DNA from: Ruminococcaceae bacterium UBA6413
GTDB taxonomy: Bacteria; Bacillota; Clostridia; Oscillospirales; Ruminococcaceae
Direction: 5' to 3'
Assembly: GCA_002437415.1 (NCBI GenBank)
Contig: DJPL01000035.1
Location: forward strand, 33,777-97,776
Length of the DNA stretch: 64,000 bases
Both the position numbers and the translations under genes were made by a program. The first letter of the stretch is position 1; the number at the start of each line of letters is the position of its first letter. Shown here one piece after another: positions 34,545 through 43,044 of the stretch. Below the pieces are notes generated by a model. The model had not been told where the DNA came from. It saw only the letters and a program-made list of their open reading frames with translations, and made no database searches.

Positions 34545-35408
34545 TTAAGCCTTGTTGATTGATCCGAAGAGTTCCATCTTTTCCTTAACTGTAGCCTTGA
34601 TAGCCTCAAAGCCAGGAGCGAGGAGCTTTCTGGGATCGAAGCCCTTACCCTGAAGATCCTTGCCTTCTTCGATGTACTTTCTTGTAGCTTCCTGGAATGC
34701 GAGCTGGCATTCTGTATTAACATTGATCTTAGAAACGCCGAGTGAAATAGCCTTCTTGATCATGTCAGCGGGGATGCCTGTACCGCCGTGCAGTACGAGA
34801 GGCATATTGCCAACCTTTTCCTTAACTGCTGCCAGTGTTTCAAATGAAAGACCGGGCCAGTTTGCGGGATACTTGCCGTGGATATTACCGATACCTGCTG
34901 CGAGCATTGTAACGCCGAGATCAGCGATAGCCTTGCACTCATTAGGATCAGCACATTCGCCCATACCAACAACGCCGTCTTCTTCACCGCCGATAGATCC
35001 TACTTCAGCCTCAAGTGAGATGCCGAGGATATCGCAAGTGTGAACGAGAGCTGTTGTCTTTTCGATGTTCTCAGCGATAGGATAGTGAGAACCGTCAAAC
35101 ATTATAGAAGAGAAACCTGCATTGATGCAAGCCTTAGCACCTTCAAATGTACCGTGGTCAAGGTGAAGAGCAACAGGAACTGTGATGTTCAGTTCTTCGA
35201 TCATACCCTTTACCATACCAACAACGGTCTTGTAACCGCACATATACTTACCTGCACCCTCAGATACACCTAAGATAACAGGTGAGTTGCACTCCTGTGC
35301 AGTAAGAAGGATAGCCTTTGTCCATTCAAGGTTGTTTATGTTGAACTGGCCTACGGCGTACTTGCCTTCAAGTGCCTTGTTCAGCATTTCTTTTGCAGAA
35401 ACTAACAT
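34545..35408 (-). CDS. fba: fructose-bisphosphate aldolase, class II
   Basis: 287 residues from the ATG at 35408 with AGGAG upstream. Class II zinc motifs are present: VALHLDHGTFEGAKACINAG near 78-97, SIMFDGSHYP near 100, and EAEVGSIGGEEDG near 133. It cleaves fructose-1,6-bisphosphate in glycolysis. Monocistronic, with its own promoter and terminator, as expected for a highly expressed gene. A tagatose-bisphosphate aldolase would look similar, but this short form and its expression signals favour Fba. Confidence 0.96.
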   Translation of the reverse strand: MLVSAKEMLNKALEGKYAVGQFNINNLEWTKAILLTAQECNSPVILGVSEGAGKYMCGYKTVVGMVKGMIEELNITVPVALHLDHGTFEGAKACINAGFSSIMFDGSHYPIAENIEKTTALVHTCDILGISLEAEVGSIGGEEDGVVGMGECADPNECKAIADLGVTMLAAGIGNIHGKYPANWPGLSFETLAAVKEKVGNMPLVLHGGTGIPADMIKKAISLGVSKINVNTECQLAFQEATRKYIEEGKDLQGKGFDPRKLLAPGFEAIKATVKEKMELFGSINKA

Positions 35409-35457
35409 TTGTTTTCTCCTTTGATTCTTATTCCGGCGGAAACCGCCTTTCAGATTT

Positions 35458-35486
35458 ATTATACTACATCTGCCCTGCAAATGCAA
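35458..35486 (-). promoter_or_regulatory. sigma-A-type promoter of fba
   Basis: Minus strand TTGCAT, 17-nt spacer, TATAAT. The leader contains a small GGCGG TTT CCGCC hairpin before the ribosome site. Confidence 0.7.
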
Positions 35487-35502
35487 GTGCAAATTAACAA
35501 AA

Positions 35503-35527
35503 AATAAGAGTCGCCGAAAAGGCGACC
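35503..35527 (-). terminator. intrinsic terminator after the AbrB-like gene
   Basis: Minus strand GTCGCC TTTTC GGCGAC, then TCTTATTTTTT. It closes the transcript 10 nt past the stop. Confidence 0.85.
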
Positions 35528-35536
35528 CTATGTATC

Positions 35537-35788
35537 TTATTCAGCAAAATCCTTGATGAGCTCTGCAAGGCATTCTGAACATATGTTCTTGCCCTTGAAC
35601 TGCTGAATGTCACTTGCGTTGTTGCAGAATGAGCAAGCAGGCATATACTTCTTGAGAATAATCTGGTCATCCTCAACATAGATTTCAAGAGAGTCCTTTA
35701 TGCCGATATCAAGAGTTCTTCTAAGCTCTATCGGGATAACAATTCTTCCGAGTTCGTCAACTTTTCTAACAATTCCTGTAGATTTCAT
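35537..35788 (-). CDS. AbrB-family transition regulator with zinc-ribbon tail
   Basis: 83 residues. Residues 1-48 are a SpoVT-AbrB swapped-hairpin DNA-binding domain (GIVRKVDELGRIVIPIELRRTLDI). The C-terminal part has Cys52-x2-Cys55 and Cys70-x2-Cys73 (ACSFCNN, NICSECL), a small zinc-ribbon-like unit in place of the usual multimerisation domain. In Bacillus, AbrB represses post-exponential genes. AGGAG precedes the ATG; a near-perfect promoter lies at 35866-35894. The target genes here are unknown. Confidence 0.9.
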   Translation of the reverse strand: MKSTGIVRKVDELGRIVIPIELRRTLDIGIKDSLEIYVEDDQIILKKYMPACSFCNNASDIQQFKGKNICSECLAELIKDFAE

Positions 35789-35865
35789 GTTTTTTCTCCT
35801 TATTGTTTTTGCTTTTTCTTTCCTTTTTGAGCAAGAAGACCGTCACTTCTGCTTGCTTCGCTTAT

Positions 35866-35894
35866 ATTTTACCAAATCTCTGCACATTTGTCAA
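35866..35894 (-). promoter_or_regulatory. strong promoter of the AbrB-like gene
   Basis: Minus strand TTGACA, 17-nt spacer, TAAAAT. The leader is about 70 nt. Confidence 0.75.
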
Positions 35895-36156
35895 ATGCAG
35901 ATTTTATATAGCTGTAATTCACTTCCATTCATAGCAGGAAAAGAAATTGAACGGTATTCAAATCGTATTTTATCGCAAATCGCTTTATTATTGCATTTAA
36001 CGACCTTTACAACAATTTCGACAAAATTTTTCAAAAAACAAGAACTGTTATCATCTTTAAAGGCGTTGTAAAATTTCAGCAATATGCACATATAAGCATT
36101 TGCTGTTACGCTATATATAGTACATTTTGATATGAATAAAAATCGGTGGAGCTAAT
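35895..36156. other. AT-rich gap between AbrB-like gene and spmA
   Basis: About 260 nt of AT-rich sequence. Small open frames here have no ribosome site. A sporulation sigma-E-type promoter for spmA may lie near 36080-36120 but I cannot place it with confidence; nothing else was seen. Confidence 0.3.
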
Positions 36157-36750
36157 ATGCGTTATGTAATTTTTGTTATAATATGCCTTTCGTTCCTTTT
36201 TTCTGCTGTAACAGGAAGAATGGCAGAGCTTTCGACAGCGGTGCTTACTTCATGCAAAGATGCAGTGACGCTGTGCATTGCTCTTTGCGGAACTATCTGT
36301 CTGTGGAGCGGAGTTATGAATATTGCCGAGCGCTCAGGCGCGGTAAAAAAGTTATCGGTTATATTTGCAAAGCCCTTGTCGCTTCTCTTTCCCGATATCG
36401 ACAAAAAAGGCAGTGCGATGCAGTACATAGTAATGAATTTTATTTCCAATCTTCTCGGGCTCGGTAACGCATCAACACCGCTCGGCATTAAAGCGATGAG
36501 CGAGCTGAAAAAAGAACAGAATGCCGATAAGACCGCTACACGCAGTATGATCATGCTTGTAGTAATGAATACTGCCAGCGTGCAGTTCTTCCCGTCAACC
36601 ATAGCAGCGATCAGAGCATCTTACGGGAGTGCATCTCCCGCTGATATCGTTCCCTGTGTGTGGATAGTTTCGGTAATTGCACTGGGCGTTTCGGTTGCGG
36701 CGGTATTTATCATTGACAGAATAGCATCACGGAGAAATAAAAATGACTGA
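36157..36750 (+). CDS. spmA: spore maturation protein SpmA
   Basis: 197 residues, a membrane protein of the nucleoside-recognition (Gate) family: LIALCGTICLWSGVMNIAERSG near 40-60 and NFISNLLGLGNASTPLGIKAM near 93-113 are SpmA hallmarks. SpmA and SpmB act in spore dehydration. GGTGGAG precedes the ATG. It overlaps spmB by 8 nt. It is shorter and lacks extra domains, as in Bacillus. Confidence 0.95.
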   Translation: MRYVIFVIICLSFLFSAVTGRMAELSTAVLTSCKDAVTLCIALCGTICLWSGVMNIAERSGAVKKLSVIFAKPLSLLFPDIDKKGSAMQYIVMNFISNLLGLGNASTPLGIKAMSELKKEQNADKTATRSMIMLVVMNTASVQFFPSTIAAIRASYGSASPADIVPCVWIVSVIALGVSVAAVFIIDRIASRRNKND

Positions 36751-37261
36751 AATCACCGATTACATAGCACCTGCCATGATACTCGCCGTATTTGCATACG
36801 GCATAGCCACTAAAACAGATATATTTGACGCATTTATCGAAGGTGCGGCAGAAGGGCTTAAAACCACGTTTGACATACTCCCGGCGCTTGTCTGCCTTAT
36901 GACCTGTATAGGTATGTTCAAGGCTTCGGGCTGTATGGAAATGCTGACACAGCTTATAAGCCCGTTGACATCTTTTTTAGGATTTCCCGATGAATGTATC
37001 CCGCTGATATTTATTCGTCCGTTGTCGGGAAGCGGCGCATTATCGGTATATGACGGCATAATCGCAGAAAACGGTGCGGACAGCTTTATCGGTCGTGTTG
37101 CATCTACTATGATGGGCTCGACAGAAACCACTTTCTACACTGTCGCCGTATACTTCGGAGCGGCTAAGATAAAGAAAAGCCGATATGCCATTCCTGCGGC
37201 GCTGACAGGCGATATGATAGGCTGGATAGCTTCTGCGGTCGCAGTAAGACTTTTTTTCTGA
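36743..37261 (+). CDS. spmB: spore maturation protein SpmB
   Basis: 172 residues, paralogous membrane protein: FIRPLSGSGALSVYDGIIAENG and MMGSTETTFYTVAVYFGAAKIKK near 95-145 are characteristic. It works with SpmA in core dehydration. GGAGAAATAAAA lies inside spmA before the ATG. A hairpin (37271-37300) and a repeat element follow directly. Confidence 0.95.
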   Translation: MTEITDYIAPAMILAVFAYGIATKTDIFDAFIEGAAEGLKTTFDILPALVCLMTCIGMFKASGCMEMLTQLISPLTSFLGFPDECIPLIFIRPLSGSGALSVYDGIIAENGADSFIGRVASTMMGSTETTFYTVAVYFGAAKIKKSRYAIPAALTGDMIGWIASAVAVRLFF

Positions 37262-37270
37262 CAAGACTAA

Positions 37271-37507
37271 AAGCACGGTGAAACGATTTCTGCCGTGCTT
37301 CAGTCTGTCGAAAAATCTCTATCGTTATTAAAAAATGGGGTTGAGGGGCATAGCCCCCAACAGGGACTAGGGGCGGTAGCCCCAGTAAAATAGCCCCTTC
37401 CCGAGGGGAAGGGGTTTGGGGATGGGGATCGAGAATTTACTCTATTTTATTAAAAATAGACTTTTTCTACAAGCTGAAGCACAATGAAATAAATTCTGCC
37501 ATGCTTA
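37271..37507. repeat. dispersed intergenic repeat, copy B, with imperfect terminal inverted repeats
   Basis: Left end AAGCACGG...CCGTGCTTCAGTCTGTCGAAAAATCT and right end (reverse complement) ...TTGTGCTTCAGCTTGTAGAAAAAGTCT resemble one another over about 45 nt. Between them is G-rich sequence with hairpins TTGAGGGGCATAGCCCCCAA and GGGGCGGTAGCCCC and a CCTTCCCGAGGGGAAGG palindrome. The right part is homologous to copy A (9192-9400) but inverted. It fills the gap between the convergent spmB and ybaK and may terminate both. Confidence 0.6.
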
Positions 37508-37514
37508 ATTTAAA

Positions 37515-38000
37515 TTATTCTTTTACAATGTCGCACACATCGGCTCTCGTGACCTTTATAAGATCATCGGGAGCTATTATTATCTGCGTGCCGAGCTTAC
37601 CGCCGCTGACGATAACCTTATCAAAGTCCTTAATTGTGCTGTGATAAACCGTCCTGTACTGCTTTTTCATTCCTATCGGGGTACAACCGCCGCGTATATA
37701 GCCTGTTACCGCGTTTATATCCTTGACGTGCACCATTTCGATCGACTTCTCACCGACCGCCTTTGCCGCTTTTTTCATATCAAGCTCAAGCGCTATCGGA
37801 ATAGCGAATACATAGTAATTTTTGGTCTTACCCTCGGTCACAAGCGTCTTAAAGGTGCTTTCATAAGGCTGTCCGAGCATATCGGCAATGTGTACGCCGT
37901 CTATAAATTCATCACACTCATAAGTGTTTACTTCATAATTTATCTTGTTTTTATCCAGTATGCGCATTGCATTGGTCTTGTTCTCTTTTTCCTTTGCCAT
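37515..38000 (-). CDS. ybaK: Cys-tRNA(Pro)/Cys-tRNA(Cys) deacylase YbaK
   Basis: 161 residues, YbaK/EbsC family: KNYYVFAIPIALELDMKKAAKAVGEKSIEMV, GYIRGGCTPIGMKKQYRTV and a C-terminal SGGKLGTQIIIAPDDLIKV. It hydrolyses mischarged Cys-tRNA(Pro) after ProRS. Its ATG lies 2 nt after the aspA-like stop with GGAGAA inside that gene, so it is the last gene of the hydrogenase maturation operon. Why it is there is not known. Confidence 0.93.
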   Translation of the reverse strand: MAKEKENKTNAMRILDKNKINYEVNTYECDEFIDGVHIADMLGQPYESTFKTLVTEGKTKNYYVFAIPIALELDMKKAAKAVGEKSIEMVHVKDINAVTGYIRGGCTPIGMKKQYRTVYHSTIKDFDKVIVSGGKLGTQIIIAPDDLIKVTRADVCDIVKE

Positions 38001-38002
38001 AG

Positions 38003-39331
38003 TTATTCTCCTTTGCCGCTTTGTGCCTGCAAGTATCCTTCGGCAAGAGCTGTAAAACGCTCTCTGTCGTTTTCACACTCAGCCAGCAGTTTTTCTACCG
38101 CTTCATATCCGATCAAAGAAACATATTTCATAGCATATGCCCTGCTGTTCTCAAGGTGATAGCCGCAGGCATTTTTATCGACTGTGAGAATTTTAACGCA
38201 TTTTTCGGTAAAAGTCAAGACCGCACCGGTAAGAATTTTAAGGCTGTCAATAAGGCTGTCGGCTATAAGCGGCATAAATGCATTCAGCTCAAAATTTCCC
38301 ATAGATGAAGCATATGTAACAGCCGCGTCATCGGATATCGCCTTAACTGCCGCCTGTATTACGGCTTCGGGTATAACAGGGTTCACTTTGCCCGGCATCG
38401 CGGTACTTCCCTTCTGCATAGGGGAAAGCTTTATCTCACCGAGGAATTCGGCATTCATGAGCCGCAGGTCGCTTGCTATCTTTATAAGATTGACCGCAAG
38501 GGATTTCAGTAATCCCGACACCTCGACAAATACATCACAGTTCTGAGTTATATCCATAGGATATTCGGCGCGTGCAAGCCCTATGCTGCTTTCCTTACGG
38601 ATAAGCTCCGTCATACGGAAGACATATTTGTTGTTTGCCGCTTTGCCTACTGCCGCACCGCCTATATTGACAAATCTCAGGCGTTCTTCCGCCTTATATA
38701 TCCGCCATCTGTCTCTTGCTATACATTGAGCATAAGATCCGAACTGCTCGCCGAGAGTGATCTCTGTTGCATTCATAAGCTCGGTTCTGCCGATCTTATG
38801 AATGCCTGCAAACTCCTGTTCTTTTTCCTGTAATGCAGTCTGAAGCTGTGCACACGCATCACTCAGCCTGCGTATAAGCTTTATCGATGCAATGCGTACG
38901 GCAGTCGGGAAAACATCGTTTGTGGACTGGCTGAGATTAACATGGTCAAGCGGATCTATAAAGTCGTAATCTCCGCACTTTCTGCCTGCTGTAAGCAAGG
39001 CGGTGTTGCAGACGACCTCGTTTACATTCATATTTATTGACGTGCCTGCCCCGCCTTGTAATACTTCTGTCGGGAAAAGCGACATATCAATGTCAGAGCT
39101 GAGCTTATCGCACGCACTTACAATGTACTGTGCTACATTACTGTCAAGAAGCCCCGCGTCACGGTTTGCGACAGCGGCGGATCTTTTCAGCATAATAAGC
39201 TCATATATCAGCTCCTTATGAACAGTCTTACCCGATATATCGAAGTTTGATACCGCCCTTGCGGTATTTATGCCGTAAAGGCAATCATCGGGCAGTGTGA
39301 CGCTACCCAAAAAATCGCTTTCAGTTCTCAT
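38003..39331 (-). CDS. aspA: aspartate ammonia-lyase-like protein in hydrogenase maturation operon
   Basis: 442 residues from the ATG at 39331 (GGAGATA upstream, overlapping hydF by 11 nt). It belongs to the fumarase/aspartase superfamily: QGGAGTSINMNVNEVV near 95, QSTNDVFPTAVRIA near 137 and the signature GSTAMPGKVNP near 320. The aspartase-type QGGAGTS and GMPGK-like loops favour aspartate to fumarate plus ammonia. It is somewhat shorter than typical AspA (about 470). In this operon it may supply ammonia for the azadithiolate nitrogen; that is inference. Confidence 0.88.
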   Translation of the reverse strand: MRTESDFLGSVTLPDDCLYGINTARAVSNFDISGKTVHKELIYELIMLKRSAAVANRDAGLLDSNVAQYIVSACDKLSSDIDMSLFPTEVLQGGAGTSINMNVNEVVCNTALLTAGRKCGDYDFIDPLDHVNLSQSTNDVFPTAVRIASIKLIRRLSDACAQLQTALQEKEQEFAGIHKIGRTELMNATEITLGEQFGSYAQCIARDRWRIYKAEERLRFVNIGGAAVGKAANNKYVFRMTELIRKESSIGLARAEYPMDITQNCDVFVEVSGLLKSLAVNLIKIASDLRLMNAEFLGEIKLSPMQKGSTAMPGKVNPVIPEAVIQAAVKAISDDAAVTYASSMGNFELNAFMPLIADSLIDSLKILTGAVLTFTEKCVKILTVDKNACGYHLENSRAYAMKYVSLIGYEAVEKLLAECENDRERFTALAEGYLQAQSGKGE

Positions 39332-40541
39332 CGTTATCTCCGCAAAGAAGTGAATAAATGTACTCGAACGGCTGTACACTGCGCTTAAGTATACCCTGTG
39401 TGTAAGCAATGCAGATGCCGTAATTTGTTATAGGCACACCCGCGTCCTTAGCGCATGCTATGCGGTACTTCATCTCACGCTCAGTAAGAGTACAGCCCCC
39501 GCAATGTATTATCAGCTTATAAGGGCTTAGATCTTCGGGGAAAGTGCCGCCCGACGAGAACTCGAACTGTAGCTGTTTTCCCGTGTAATTGCTTACCCAT
39601 CTCGGTATTTTCACCGTGCCTATATCATCACACTGTCTGTGATGAGTGCAACCCTCGGATATAAGCACCTTATCACCGTCATTCAGTCTGTCAAGTGCGG
39701 TTACGCCAAGTACATTCGTTTCAAGGTCACCCTTGTAGCGCGCCATAAGTATCGAAAACGATGTCAGCATTATATCATCGGGAACATCTGCCGAAACCTT
39801 TGAGAAAACCTGACTGTCGGTTATAACGATCGCAGGCTTTACATTAAGCTTTGACAGCGTATCACGCAGCTCGTATTCCTTACATACAACGGCTGTGGCA
39901 TCAGCTTCAAGAATATCCCTTATAGTCTGCTGTTGAGGGAGTATGAGCCTGCCCTTCGGAGCGGCTTTGTCAATAGGCACTACAAGCACCGCAATATCTC
40001 CGGGGTTAAGCAGATCTGCGCAGATGCGGAGTGACTCATTTTTTACGTTCAGCTTTGAGCCGATGAGCTCTTTAAGCTCGTTTATATTGGTTTTATTCAG
40101 CGCGTCGGTGTAAATCGTATCATTGCTACCGACAGGTACGGTATCAAGCAGGTCGCACTTGTTCATAACCGTTATATAAGGAATATTCTGCTTCTTCAGC
40201 TTTTCAAGTATAGCATTGTCAAAGTCGGATATGCCTTTTGTGCTGTCAACAACAAGCAAGGCTATATCGGTCTTGAAAAGCACCTGATAGCTTTTCTTGA
40301 CGCGCATACTTCCGAGGTCACCCTCATCGTCAAGTCCGGGTGTATCGGTTATCATAACAGGACCGAGCGGCAAAAGCTCCATTGCTTTTGAAACAGGGTC
40401 GGTCGTCGTTCCCGCGGTATCAGAAACTACCGCAAGCTCCTGACCTGTTATCGCGTTGATAAGGCTTGACTTGCCGGCGTTTCTTCTGCCGAATATTCCT
40501 ATATGTATCCGCTCGCCGCTCGGAGTAGTGTTTAAGCTCAC
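39321..40541 (-). CDS. hydF: [FeFe]-hydrogenase maturation GTPase HydF
   Basis: 406 residues from a GTG with AAAGGAG upstream. The N-terminal GTPase has GRRNAGKSSLINA (G1), DTAGTTTDP (G2), DTPGLDDEG (G3) and NKCD (G4). The C-terminal cluster-binding motif C-x-H...H-C-x2-C is present (CTHHRQC near 300 and HCGGCTL near 350). HydF is the scaffold on which the diiron subcluster is finished and from which it moves to the hydrogenase. Operon order hydE-hydG-hydF. Confidence 0.97.
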   Translation of the reverse strand: MSLNTTPSGERIHIGIFGRRNAGKSSLINAITGQELAVVSDTAGTTTDPVSKAMELLPLGPVMITDTPGLDDEGDLGSMRVKKSYQVLFKTDIALLVVDSTKGISDFDNAILEKLKKQNIPYITVMNKCDLLDTVPVGSNDTIYTDALNKTNINELKELIGSKLNVKNESLRICADLLNPGDIAVLVVPIDKAAPKGRLILPQQQTIRDILEADATAVVCKEYELRDTLSKLNVKPAIVITDSQVFSKVSADVPDDIMLTSFSILMARYKGDLETNVLGVTALDRLNDGDKVLISEGCTHHRQCDDIGTVKIPRWVSNYTGKQLQFEFSSGGTFPEDLSPYKLIIHCGGCTLTEREMKYRIACAKDAGVPITNYGICIAYTQGILKRSVQPFEYIYSLLCGDNDEN

Positions 40542-40558
40542 AGACTGCTCCTTTCTTA

Positions 40559-41983
40559 TCAGAATCTGAAATCTCTCTGACCGTGCATAATGTTGTCGAT
40601 ATACTCGGTCGCCTTTGCTCTTGCTTTTTCATTCGGAATATTCTGAAGCTCTCTTGCGATAAGCTCCTCACCGATTTTTCTTGTATCTTCAGATGCATAG
40701 TCTACAAGATATTCCTTAAGCGTCATAAGAGCATTGGGATGACAGCAGTTCTGGATCTGTCCCGCTTTACAAAGGCTCATGAAACGGTCGCCTGTTCTTC
40801 CCTCACGGTAGCAGGCTGTGCAGAATGAAGGAATGTAACCCATGCGCATAAGCCAGTTTACAACCTCGTCAAGACTTCTGTTATCCGATACGTCAAACTG
40901 TGCCGAATTTTCCTCTTCGGGCTCTGGTTCCACATAACCGCCGACGCTTGTTCTTGAACCGCCGCTTATCTGTGAAATACCGAGGTGAAGCACTCTTTCT
41001 CTTGATTTCTGGCTTTCTCGTGTAGATACTATCATTCCCGTGTAAGGAACGGCAATTCTGAGACAGGCTACTATCTTCGCAAAAGTATCATCGGAGATAC
41101 CGTTATCAAATTCATCGGGATCGATATCGTCAGCTCTTCTTACTCTTGGAACAGAGATAGTGTGAGGACCTACGCCGTGTACTGCTTCAAGGTGCTCTGC
41201 GTGCATTAAAAGTCCGGCAAACTCGTATCTGTACAGCTCCAGTCCGAACAATGCACCGATACCTACGTCATCAATTCCGCCCTCCATAGCTCTGTCCATA
41301 GCCTCTGTATGATAAGCATAATTGTGCTTCGGTCCTGTGGGGTGAAGGCGCTCATAGCTCTCCTTGTGATAGGTTTCCTGGAACAGGATATATGTGCCTA
41401 TTCCTGCTTCTTTCAGCTTTCTGTAATTCTCTACCGTGGTTGCGGCGATGTTTACGTTTACTCTGCGGATAGCGCCGTTCTTATGCTTTATCGAATAGAT
41501 GGTGTTGATACATTCAAGTATGTATTCAAGAGGGTTATTCACAGGATCTTCTCCCGCTTCAATGGCAAGTCTTTTGTGACCCATATCCTGTAACGCGATA
41601 ACCTCCTGTCTTATCTCGTCCTGTGTCAGCTTTTTACGGCATATATGCTTGTTTTTAGCGTGATACGGACAGTAAAGACATCCGTTTACGCAGTAGTTTG
41701 ACAGATAAAGCGGAGCGAACATTACAATTCTGTTGCCGTAAAAGTCCTTTTTGATCTGCTCGGCAAGCTTGTAGATCTCCTCGTTCTTTTCGGGAATGTC
41801 GCAGTCGAGCAGAACCTCGGCTTCTCTGTGTGAAAGACCCTTTCTGAGCTTTGCTTTTTCAATTATACTGTCGATAAGCTCGGCATTGTGCTTGTTCTCT
41901 TCGGCGTATTTCAGTGTTTCTTCGATTTCCTCGTGATTGATAAATTCCTCAGCCTTAAGTGATTTGGGATCGTAATTATACAT
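40559..41983 (-). CDS. hydG: [FeFe]-hydrogenase maturation radical SAM tyrosine lyase HydG
   Basis: 474 residues; the ATG at 41983 is seven bases after GAAAGGA, better placed than the ATG two codons earlier. CVNGCLYCPYHAKNK near 106 is the radical SAM C-x3-C-x2-C motif; the C-terminal FCTACYREGRTG and NCCHPNALMT supply the second, five-iron cluster site. HydG splits tyrosine to p-cresol and dehydroglycine and then makes CO and cyanide for the H-cluster synthon. 2 nt after the hydE stop. Confidence 0.97.
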   Translation of the reverse strand: MYNYDPKSLKAEEFINHEEIEETLKYAEENKHNAELIDSIIEKAKLRKGLSHREAEVLLDCDIPEKNEEIYKLAEQIKKDFYGNRIVMFAPLYLSNYCVNGCLYCPYHAKNKHICRKKLTQDEIRQEVIALQDMGHKRLAIEAGEDPVNNPLEYILECINTIYSIKHKNGAIRRVNVNIAATTVENYRKLKEAGIGTYILFQETYHKESYERLHPTGPKHNYAYHTEAMDRAMEGGIDDVGIGALFGLELYRYEFAGLLMHAEHLEAVHGVGPHTISVPRVRRADDIDPDEFDNGISDDTFAKIVACLRIAVPYTGMIVSTRESQKSRERVLHLGISQISGGSRTSVGGYVEPEPEEENSAQFDVSDNRSLDEVVNWLMRMGYIPSFCTACYREGRTGDRFMSLCKAGQIQNCCHPNALMTLKEYLVDYASEDTRKIGEELIARELQNIPNEKARAKATEYIDNIMHGQRDFRF

Positions 41984-41985
41984 AT

Positions 41986-43044
41986 TCATTTCCTTTCATT
42001 ATAAGCGGCGTGGTCGCCCCTTGATTCAACTATTTCGTAGCCTGCGCTTTCAACACGTCTTTGCAGGCACATTCTGCACTGTGCGGATTCATCACCGGTA
42101 CAGATCTTATTGTCGTATAGCAAATACTTCTTCCTTACATCTGTCGGTGACAGATTAGGCATTACGACGTTTGCTCCCGCTTTCAGCGCCAGTTCTCTGC
42201 CTGTAGGGTGTATCGTACCCAGTGCCGTTGTCGCGGGAAGAAGCACATCGGGCAAAACAAGCCGTATAAGCCCCAGCATAAAGAGCGTCAGCTCCGCCGT
42301 GCCCTGCGGCATATCGGCAAACGGTGTTGCATGATGCGGAACAAACGGACCGATGCCGACCATCTCGGGCTTCAGCTCTTCTAAAAACAGCATATCCTCA
42401 GCTAAATTCTCAGCCGTCTGATACGGAGAGCCCACCATAAAGCCAGCGCCCGTCTGAAAGCCGATCTTTTTAAGCGTCCTCAGACAATCCTGCCTGTGCC
42501 TTGCAGAAAGCTCGGGCGGGTGGAGCTTTGAATAATGCCCGTGATCTGCCGTTTCGTGACGAAGCAAGTATCTGTCCGCACCGCTTTCAAAATATCTGCG
42601 GTAGCTTTCCTCGCTCTTTTCACCGATCGAAAGCGTAACGGCGCAGTCGGGAAAATCTCTCTTTATCGTACAGACGATATCACATATCATATCATCTGTG
42701 TAATACGGATCTTCGCCGCTCTGTAGTACAAACGTCCTGAAGCCGAGTTCATATCCGGTCTTACAGCAGTCAAGTATCTGCTCTTTGCTCAGCCTGTAGC
42801 GCTCAGCCTGCTTGTTGCCGCGGCGTATACCGCAATAATAGCAGTCGTTTTTGCAGTAGCTCGAAAATTCTATCAGACCTCTGATATAGACTTCCTTACC
42901 GTAGTATTTTTCACGGACACTGTGCGACAGCTCAAAAAGATGATCGCGCACGTTTTCCCTATTTTCAATAAGCGTTACATACTCGTCTTTTTCAAGATGA
43001 TGTTCGTTGTAAAGCTTGTCAACAAGTGCTTTCGGTTCGTTCAA
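41986..43044 (-). CDS. hydE: [FeFe]-hydrogenase maturation radical SAM protein HydE
   Basis: 352 residues. SSYCKNDCYYCGIRRGN near 62 is the radical SAM C-x3-C-x2-C motif. A C-terminal cysteine group (CTGDESAQCRMC near 323) matches the optional second cluster of HydE. HydE acts on the HydG product on the way to the diiron core. The start is TTG with GGAGGCGAC upstream, overlapping the stop of the TM1266-like gene (TTGA). BioB-like relatives exist, but the operon decides the call. Confidence 0.96.
   Translation of the reverse strand: MNEPKALVDKLYNEHHLEKDEYVTLIENRENVRDHLFELSHSVREKYYGKEVYIRGLIEFSSYCKNDCYYCGIRRGNKQAERYRLSKEQILDCCKTGYELGFRTFVLQSGEDPYYTDDMICDIVCTIKRDFPDCAVTLSIGEKSEESYRRYFESGADRYLLRHETADHGHYSKLHPPELSARHRQDCLRTLKKIGFQTGAGFMVGSPYQTAENLAEDMLFLEELKPEMVGIGPFVPHHATPFADMPQGTAELTLFMLGLIRLVLPDVLLPATTALGTIHPTGRELALKAGANVVMPNLSPTDVRKKYLLYDNKICTGDESAQCRMCLQRRVESAGYEIVESRGDHAAYNERK

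Noticed and set aside
35891..36091. 66-residue minus-strand frame between the AbrB-like gene and spmA
   Set aside because: No ribosome site, AT-rich, and it runs into the promoter of the AbrB-like gene.
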